Part shown: positions 1 to 4,882 of the stretch, piece by piece | Position numbering within the stretch: position 1 is the stretch's first letter | Layout of the letters: every line of letters begins with the position of its first letter | From: Saprospirales bacterium | Lineage (GTDB): Bacteria > Bacteroidota > Bacteroidia > Chitinophagales > Saprospiraceae | Reading direction: 5' to 3' | Length of the DNA: 6,375 bases | Assembly: GCA_003448025.1 (NCBI GenBank) | Contig: DLXL01000124.1 | Coordinates: forward strand, 1-6,375 | The notes under the pieces: generated by a model | What the model was told of the DNA's origin: nothing | Databases searched by the model: none | The model's input: the letters and a program-made list of their open reading frames with translations, nothing else | Translations under genes and position numbers: made by a program

Positions 1-103
1 GGTTCAAACATACGAGACGCAGAGGCGCGGAGGGCTTGACAATCCATTTTATACCTCCGCGTCTCCGCGTCTCTGCGGTAAAAACTACCAAACAGCCTCT
101 GAA
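1..103. other. Non-coding region downstream of the operon
   Basis: I see no gene in these bases. Apart from the hairpin repeat they contain a short run TAAAAAC at 79-85 (GTTTTTA on the minus strand) between the operon's stop codon and the hairpin, which is on the wrong side of the stem to act as a terminator tail for the operon. Confidence 0.6.
14..73. repeat. Long GC-rich imperfect hairpin made of 8-bp tandem units
   Basis: Positions 14-33 pair with 54-73 as a 20-bp stem (one G-T wobble at 25/62, one A-C mismatch at 21/66) around a 20-base AT-rich loop. The right side is built from 8-bp tandem units CTCCGCGT, CTCCGCGT, CTCTGCGG (55-78), and the left arm is the inverse of similar units. Sequences of this 'CGTCTCTGCGG' type are known as abundant intergenic repeats in many bacteria. 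The hairpin lies 31 bases past the stop of the last operon gene and might stop or protect its transcript, but no T-run follows the stem on the minus strand, so it is not a standard intrinsic terminator. Confidence 0.6.
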
Positions 104-2626
104 TTACTCCTTCCTCGCAACAAACTTGCCCGGATAAACCTTTGTGGCCTGCTGATTATCATACACACAACCACCGTTTACCCAAACCTTCATGATCCCG
201 TCAGACAGTGCTTTGGGATTTTGTACACTGGAATTATCCTTTACCGTAGCCGGGTCAAACAACACCAGATCGGCGGCATAACCAGGTGCTACAATTCCCC
301 TGTTGGCAATCCCTACATGTGCGGCTGCCAGGCTGGTCATTTTTTGAATAGCCGTTTCCAGGCGCATGATTTTCATTTCGCGGACGTACAAACCCAGCAC
401 TCGGGTAAAGGCTCCGTAACCGCGGGGATGACCACCATTCGCCCCATCCGAACAGATATTGGTATGTGCCCAGGCCAGCAGGTTTGTTACATCCTCCTCC
501 AGCATCGATTTCCCAAGGATGGCCTCAATTCCAGTCGCATCCGGATTAGCCGCCTGATATGCATCTGCTTCGGCAATCAGGCCCATTAAGGTTTGAGCCG
601 GAGTTTCCTTACGCATGGCCGCAATTTCAGAAATCGTTTTGCCCGCATAGGCAGGGTTTGCCGCAAACCGGGGCACAATAGACTGTGCCGGATCGAAAGT
701 ATGATCCACTGCATATTGCGCGCTAACGGGGTTGTCATAGTCAGTTTTGGGAAACAACACTTTCATCGTGCTATTCCAAAAAACATAGGGATAACAATCA
801 GCCGTAATATCAATGCCTTCACTGCGAACCGATTCCAGCCAGGCGAGGATTTGGGGTGCTGTGCCCCAGTCGTCCTTCAAAGCTATTTTAGCATGCGAGA
901 TCTGCACCGGCAATTTGGCTATTCTGCCAATCTCAATGATCTCACTGATGGCATCCTTCAATGCAACATCTTCACTCCGTAAATGACTGATGTACCGTCC
1001 TTTTTCCTCGGCCGCCACCTGAGCGAGCTGGATGACTTCATCCCGGGTAGAAAAGTATGCGCCGGCATATTCCAGGCCGGTAGACAATCCCAGGGAGCCT
1101 TTTTTCATTTCTTCGCGCAGGATCACTTTCATACGGTCAATTTCCTCCTGCGTAGCAGATCGCTCCAATTGATCCGGACCGCCCATAGCTATTTCCCGGA
1201 GGGCAGTTTGCCCGGTGTAAGTAGCTATATTGACCGCAACCGGCTTTTTTTGCATATTAGCCCGGATACTGTCTATCCAGCTGCCATACCCATCTTGTCC
1301 GGATACAATGGTCGTCACGCCCTGATTCAGGGCCGCCAGAGCTTCCGGGTAAGACGCTGTGGAGCCCTCCAGATGACTATGTGTATCAATAAAGCCGGGA
1401 GCCAGCACCTTGCCTTGTCCGTCTATCACCGTTTCGCCTTCATAAGGGGTCAGTTTGCCAACCGCTTCAATTTGGTCGTCCATGATTCTGACAGAAGCCG
1501 CTCTGGCCGGAATTCCGGTGCCATCTATCACCTGTACATTCGTGATAAGGGTGGTGCGTGGCAGGGTGTATGGCTTCCGGTGAAAAATGGCATCCATCAT
1601 ACGGATGTGCATGCCACTGCCATTGCTGTTCAGGACCACCAGGCAGCGCTTGTTTTTGGTATCCCGACAAAGAATATTCACAAAGCCATTCCATCCGCCG
1701 GTGTGTTGGTATAGTTCGCCTTCCTTTTTAATCCCCCATCCAAATCCATAAGGAGCTGTTTTTCCGTCTTTTAAAACGGCCGGCTTAAGCGCTTCATCCA
1801 GGGTTGATTTTTTAACCAGTTTTTCGGTGTACCAGGATTGCTCCCAGGTCCAGAGATCCTCCACAGAGGAGTAAATGTTTCCGTCTCCTGTTACGCCATC
1901 CACATTGATCAGATCGTTCAACCAGGAAACACCATTTTCCTCTCTATAGCCAACTACGTGATTTACAGGAACTTCCGGCATACGCAAGTGGTACACATAG
2001 GTGTTTTTCAGTTGCAAAGGCGTAAAGATGTTTTTTTGCAGAAACGCTGCGGCACTGGTAGCAGAAACGCGTTCCATAATGGTGCTCAACAGTACATAGT
2101 TGGTATTACAATAGGCCCAACGCGCTCCGGGAGCAAATTCTACCGGCGGTTTCACGCGTGCATACAATTGAACCAGGCCTTCGTTGGTCAGCGTATCCAG
2201 GGCTTCCCGGTGGCGATTAAATACATCAAAATATTCCGGCAAGCCAGACGTATGCTGGAGCAGGTTTCGAATGGTGATATCAGGATAAGCCAGTTCCGGC
2301 AAATACTGCTGAATGGGATCGTCAAAATGCAGTTTCCGCTGTTCATGCAGGATCATGATCCCCATGGCAAAAAACTGTTTGGACACCGAGGCCAGATTAA
2401 AGGCCGAATGGGTGTTCAAGGGCTTCCCGGTTCTGAAATCTTCTACGCCCAGTGCCGCTTTGTATTGAATCTTTCCATTTTCAGCATACAATACCGTTCC
2501 ATTGAAATGGTGTATTCGATGCAGGTATTGCAATACAGAATCCAGATGTTTTGGAATGAAGGTTTCCTGGGCTTGCAGGAGCACAGAACCCGACAAAAAG
2601 GCACAAAACAGGAGTATTTTTTTCAT
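104..2626 (-). CDS. Exported fusion of S12 serine hydrolase (beta-lactamase-like) and N-acyl-D-amino-acid deacylase
   Basis: This 840-residue protein joins two complete enzymes. Residues 1-19 are a Sec signal peptide (MKKILLFC... LLQA, cleavage probably before Q20), so it is periplasmic. Residues about 27-350 are an S12 beta-lactamase/D-aminopeptidase-type domain: S80-V-S-K83 (nucleophile and base), Y172-C-N174, H308-T-G-G311, plus FGWG. Residues about 357-840 are an amidohydrolase of the D-aminoacylase type, a normal length for the stand-alone enzyme: a small beta-sandwich, FIDT-H416-S-H418, H548 (YISHLRSE), H578 (VQISHAKI), D727 (ICSDGANGGHPR) and a C-terminal VWVNGG strand. The usual metal-binding Cys of this family aligns with D445 (SGQDG). 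Expected reactions are hydrolysis of D-amino-acid peptides, amides or esters by the first half and removal of acyl groups from N-acyl-D-amino acids by the second. It is last in the operon, 34 bp after the epimerase gene, and would supply D-amino acids such as D-Glu to the cytoplasmic pair. The real substrates are unknown. Confidence 0.88.
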   Translation of the reverse strand: MKKILLFCAFLSGSVLLQAQETFIPKHLDSVLQYLHRIHHFNGTVLYAENGKIQYKAALGVEDFRTGKPLNTHSAFNLASVSKQFFAMGIMILHEQRKLHFDDPIQQYLPELAYPDITIRNLLQHTSGLPEYFDVFNRHREALDTLTNEGLVQLYARVKPPVEFAPGARWAYCNTNYVLLSTIMERVSATSAAAFLQKNIFTPLQLKNTYVYHLRMPEVPVNHVVGYREENGVSWLNDLINVDGVTGDGNIYSSVEDLWTWEQSWYTEKLVKKSTLDEALKPAVLKDGKTAPYGFGWGIKKEGELYQHTGGWNGFVNILCRDTKNKRCLVVLNSNGSGMHIRMMDAIFHRKPYTLPRTTLITNVQVIDGTGIPARAASVRIMDDQIEAVGKLTPYEGETVIDGQGKVLAPGFIDTHSHLEGSTASYPEALAALNQGVTTIVSGQDGYGSWIDSIRANMQKKPVAVNIATYTGQTALREIAMGGPDQLERSATQEEIDRMKVILREEMKKGSLGLSTGLEYAGAYFSTRDEVIQLAQVAAEEKGRYISHLRSEDVALKDAISEIIEIGRIAKLPVQISHAKIALKDDWGTAPQILAWLESVRSEGIDITADCYPYVFWNSTMKVLFPKTDYDNPVSAQYAVDHTFDPAQSIVPRFAANPAYAGKTISEIAAMRKETPAQTLMGLIAEADAYQAANPDATGIEAILGKSMLEEDVTNLLAWAHTNICSDGANGGHPRGYGAFTRVLGLYVREMKIMRLETAIQKMTSLAAAHVGIANRGIVAPGYAADLVLFDPATVKDNSSVQNPKALSDGIMKVWVNGGCVYDNQQATKVYPGKFVARKE

Positions 2627-2660
2627 AAATGGTTATTAGTTGTACGTTATACACCTTTTC
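2627..2660 (-). other. Short intergenic gap within the operon
   Basis: Thirty-four bases separate the TAG of the epimerase gene from the ATG of the fusion gene. They hold no TAnnTTTG box, no terminator-like stem and no Shine-Dalgarno sequence at useful spacing; the sequence just before the ATG is A/T-rich (AATAACCATTT). Co-transcription of the two genes is the simplest reading. Confidence 0.55.
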
Positions 2661-3731
2661 CTATCCGGGTGTTACAAGGCCCAATCCGGATTGCCCGGTC
2701 AGGTGAAGAGATCCGTCGCGAAGCTGAAAGCCACCGGTTACCACGTCCTCCGCCAGGTCGAAACTGCCGTCGAGGTCGATGTAACGGGTATTCGGACAAG
2801 CATAAGCTGCGTGAAGAGCGGCCGTGATACTGATAATGCTCTCATCATTACAACCCCAAAAAAGCGAAATACCGGCATTTTTGGCAATGTGGGCAATTTC
2901 CAGGGCGCCGGTAATGCCGCCGCATTTCATAAGCTTGATGTTGTATATGCCGAATGGTTGTGGTTCCTGAGCTAATTTCAGGGCATAAGCCGGCGATTTG
3001 AGGCATTCATCTGCAGCGAGTTTTTTCCTGGTGGCAGCATCAAGTTGCAGCAATTCCGCTTCTTGTCCAACGGGCAATGGTTGTTCTACCAGCTCAATAT
3101 CTGCCTTTTCCGTAGCCTTTAAAAAACGGTTCAGATCAGCCATGGTATAGCCCTGATTGGCGTCTACCCGGATGGTAAAATGCCCTTGATATTGTTCCCG
3201 CAAGGTCAGAATCCTGGCGATATCTTCTTCCGGATCACGACCGGTTTTTACTTTTAAAATCCTGAATCCCAGCTTTTTATATTCCGCAGCCTCCCGCAGG
3301 GTGTCTTCCACCGACATGATACCGATGGTTACTGAAGTAGGCAGGGATTTGATTTTCTGGCCATAAAATGCCACGATGGGAATACCCAGGTATTGTCCGA
3401 AAGCGTCATGCAGGGCAATATCGAAGGCTGCCTGGGTGCCGGGCAAATCAGGAAAATGGGCGTTCCACTCAGCAATGAGTTGTTGGAAATGCCGGATATC
3501 GCGACCAACAAATCCTTGCAGAAAATCTGAACTACAATTTTGAAAGGTTTGGGCGCAGGTCTCCCCTACTACTTCCTCGGCCGGACTTGCGGCTCCCAGA
3601 CCGGTGATACCAATTTCCAGGGTAATTTGCAGAAAGATATTTTCTACGGCAGACACCGTGTGCCGTGCAATGGTATAAGGTTTGGTGAGGGGCAGATACT
3701 TCAAAGAAGCCTGGATGGATTTGATTTTCAC
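2661..3731 (-). CDS. dgcA: Enolase-superfamily racemase: DgcA / L-Ala-D/L-Glu dipeptide epimerase type
   Basis: The 356-residue protein is a full-length muconate-lactonising-type member of the enolase superfamily. The catalytic set is complete: K160-V-K162 on barrel strand 2, metal ligands D190 (RVDANQGY), E216 (LVEQPLP) and D241 (AADECL), and the opposite base K266 (NIKLMKCGG). D319-L-D321 near the C-terminus is the Asp-x-Asp pair that dipeptide epimerases use to bind a substrate's free alpha-ammonium, and R23 sits where the Bacillus enzyme holds the glutamate carboxylate (from memory). It should invert the alpha-carbon of an acylated Glu-like residue using Mg2+ in the cytoplasm: either N-acetyl-D-Glu to N-acetyl-L-Glu (DgcA role, supported by the adjacent dgcN) or L-Ala-D-Glu to L-Ala-L-Glu (murein recycling). 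The start is GTG at 3731; no ATG occurs in frame before residue 139, which would remove the capping domain. The gap to the dgcN stop is only CCCCCC, so translational coupling is likely. Superfamily is certain; substrate is open. Confidence 0.88.
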   Translation of the reverse strand: MKIKSIQASLKYLPLTKPYTIARHTVSAVENIFLQITLEIGITGLGAASPAEEVVGETCAQTFQNCSSDFLQGFVGRDIRHFQQLIAEWNAHFPDLPGTQAAFDIALHDAFGQYLGIPIVAFYGQKIKSLPTSVTIGIMSVEDTLREAAEYKKLGFRILKVKTGRDPEEDIARILTLREQYQGHFTIRVDANQGYTMADLNRFLKATEKADIELVEQPLPVGQEAELLQLDAATRKKLAADECLKSPAYALKLAQEPQPFGIYNIKLMKCGGITGALEIAHIAKNAGISLFWGCNDESIISITAALHAAYACPNTRYIDLDGSFDLAEDVVTGGFQLRDGSLHLTGQSGLGLVTPG

Positions 3732-3737
3732 GGGGGG

Positions 3738-4787
3738 CTATTTTTTGATTAAGGATTGCAGCACAGGCAGGATGGCGCCAACGCCTTGTTGCATGGGAAG
3801 CAGCACCGGAATGTCCAGTTTTTCCGCATAAAACGCCTGATAATCAAGCGCTTCCGCGTCTGTGCAATCTTCTGTGTTGAGCGCTAAAGCGATGACTTTG
3901 GAGCCAAATTTACCCATGATTTCTATTTCAGATTCCACGGGAGGTATGGCGCCCCACTGCGGATCCTTATCGAAGAATTGCCGTTTGGGCGCATGCACCA
4001 GCACCACCTGTTTAGCCTGGCCGGAGATCAGCAATTCCAGGCCGCAAGGGCCGCTGGGGTTGCGCAGGGAGGATTGTCCTTCCAGCAGGATCAGATCAGG
4101 CGACGTTTCTTTCCAGCACGACACAATGGCGTGTTCCAGCTCGCCGGATACAAAATCGTTGAGGGTAGAATCAAAAATGAATCCGTATTGCCCGCCCTGG
4201 AGCCAGCCGGTTTGTCCGGTGTAAATCATGGCGCCGCGCAAGCCGGCCCCGGCGCAGGCTTCCAGGATCATGCGCGCGGTAGTGCGTTTGCCCATAGCGC
4301 AATCCATACCCATCACAGCAATAATAGGCGCTTTTACGGCGAAAATAGCGCCGGTCCAGAAATGCAGGTCTTTGCGCGCTTTGGGTTTGCGGATATCTGT
4401 GAGTTGCACGCCATGTTGTTCTGCCAGGGCCACCAGATCAGGGTGGGAACTCAGGTAATCATGCAATCCGTTCACGATGGAGAGTCCGCGGGTGATGGCG
4501 CTTTGAATGATGGCAAACATATCCGGCGGCAATATTCCGCCCACTGTGGCTACGCCGATGATCAGGCAATCCACCTCTTTCAGGGCCTCCAATGCGATAT
4601 CCAGTGATTGGAAAATGGGAATGTTCCGGTGTTTGCCATCCAGCGCCACGCCGGCATCCTGTCCGGCCAAAGGCGGATCAATAACACCCTGGATGAGGTA
4701 GCGACTGGTACCGCGCACCAGTCCGTGGGCTGTTTTGGCATCGCTGGTGCTGTATAATCCGTTGGTTAAGACGATGGCGCGCTGCAT
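3738..4787 (-). CDS. dgcN: DUF1611 P-loop protein, DgcN-type N-acetyltransferase
   Basis: This 349-residue protein has the length and two-domain layout of the DUF1611 family. An N-terminal Rossmann-like part (about 1-145, with 'DCLIIGVATVGG') is followed by a P-loop domain. The P-loop runs G160-M-D-C-A-M-G166-K167-R-T-T170, the GxDCAxGKRTT signature of the family, and a Walker-B-like strand is PDLILLEGQSSL at 230-241. There is no signal peptide or membrane segment, so it is cytoplasmic. Family members named DgcN use acetyl-CoA to N-acetylate D-glutamate, feeding a partner racemase DgcA; this gene is followed six bases later by just such a partner. The ATG is the only early start (next Met at residue 90). 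No Shine-Dalgarno sequence is seen, as is normal in Bacteroidota. It is probably the first gene of a three-gene operon. Family assignment is firm; the D-Glu acetylation role is transferred from homologues, and the P-loop leaves room for an ATP-dependent activity instead. Confidence 0.82.
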   Translation of the reverse strand: MQRAIVLTNGLYSTSDAKTAHGLVRGTSRYLIQGVIDPPLAGQDAGVALDGKHRNIPIFQSLDIALEALKEVDCLIIGVATVGGILPPDMFAIIQSAITRGLSIVNGLHDYLSSHPDLVALAEQHGVQLTDIRKPKARKDLHFWTGAIFAVKAPIIAVMGMDCAMGKRTTARMILEACAGAGLRGAMIYTGQTGWLQGGQYGFIFDSTLNDFVSGELEHAIVSCWKETSPDLILLEGQSSLRNPSGPCGLELLISGQAKQVVLVHAPKRQFFDKDPQWGAIPPVESEIEIMGKFGSKVIALALNTEDCTDAEALDYQAFYAEKLDIPVLLPMQQGVGAILPVLQSLIKK

Positions 4788-4801
4788 GGCATTGTTTTGG
4801 G

Positions 4802-4809
4802 CAAATGTA
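4802..4809 (-). promoter_or_regulatory. Candidate Bacteroidota -7 box (TACATTTG) for the operon
   Basis: TACATTTG on the minus strand matches the Bacteroidota sigma-ABfr -7 consensus TAnnTTTG exactly. It ends 14 bases before the ATG at 4787, which would give a leader of only about 10 nt. No convincing TTG/TTTG -33 element sits at the usual distance; the nearest TTTG upstream is 30 bases away. A second match, TAGGTTTG at 4847-4840, would give a longer leader and also lacks a clear -33. Treat as a candidate only. Confidence 0.3.
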
Positions 4810-4832
4810 CAATGGGTGGGCCAGACGGCGTA

Positions 4833-4853
4833 AGGTTTACAAACCTACGAGGT
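4833..4853. repeat. Nested inverted repeat AGGTTT-AC-AAACCT / ACCT-ACG-AGGT
   Basis: Two overlapping inverted repeats share the AAACCT arm. AGGTTT (4833-4838) pairs with AAACCT (4841-4846) across AC, and ACCT (4843-4846) pairs with AGGT (4850-4853) across ACG. The two hairpins are mutually exclusive. The sequence looks like the short intergenic palindromes found dispersed in Bacteroidota genomes, but only one copy is in this window, so that it is dispersed is unproven. A TAnnTTTG box (TAGGTTTG, minus strand 4847-4840) is embedded in it. Confidence 0.5.
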
Positions 4854-4882
4854 CTATACACCTGATTATTAATCCAGTATCA

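Larger units (their letters stand above)
4788..4882. other. Intergenic spacer between the T9SS protein gene and the D-amino-acid operon
   Basis: This 95-bp gap is the only spacer inside the window large enough to hold control signals. It contains a short AT palindrome GATTA-T-TAATC at 4864-4874 just after the upstream stop, a nested inverted repeat at 4833-4853, and two TAnnTTTG matches on the minus strand (4847-4840 and 4809-4802). I see no GC stem followed by a T-run, so no classical intrinsic terminator for the upstream gene. Confidence 0.7.

Noticed and set aside
14..73. Hairpin as a Rho-independent terminator
   Set aside because: The stem is long and GC-rich, but no run of T follows it on the minus strand (the bases after it read GTATGTTTGAACC), and on the plus strand it is followed by a run of A.
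104..1558. Deacylase half as a decayed domain because of the Cys to Asp change
   Set aside because: All other metal and catalytic positions are present, spacing matches the reference family at two intervals, and the frame is intact to a normal C-terminus.
983..1714. A 243-codon open frame on the plus strand
   Set aside because: Antisense shadow of the deacylase domain; no family-like sequence and no promoter or start context.
1838..2827. A 329-codon open frame on the plus strand
   Set aside because: It lies antisense to the S12 domain and crosses the gap into the epimerase gene. Its translation shows no recognisable motif, while both minus-strand genes have complete catalytic signatures.
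3978..4607. A 209-codon open frame on the plus strand
   Set aside because: Antisense to the DUF1611 gene, whose P-loop and Walker-B-like strand are intact; the frame is Gln/His/Arg-rich as expected for a shadow.
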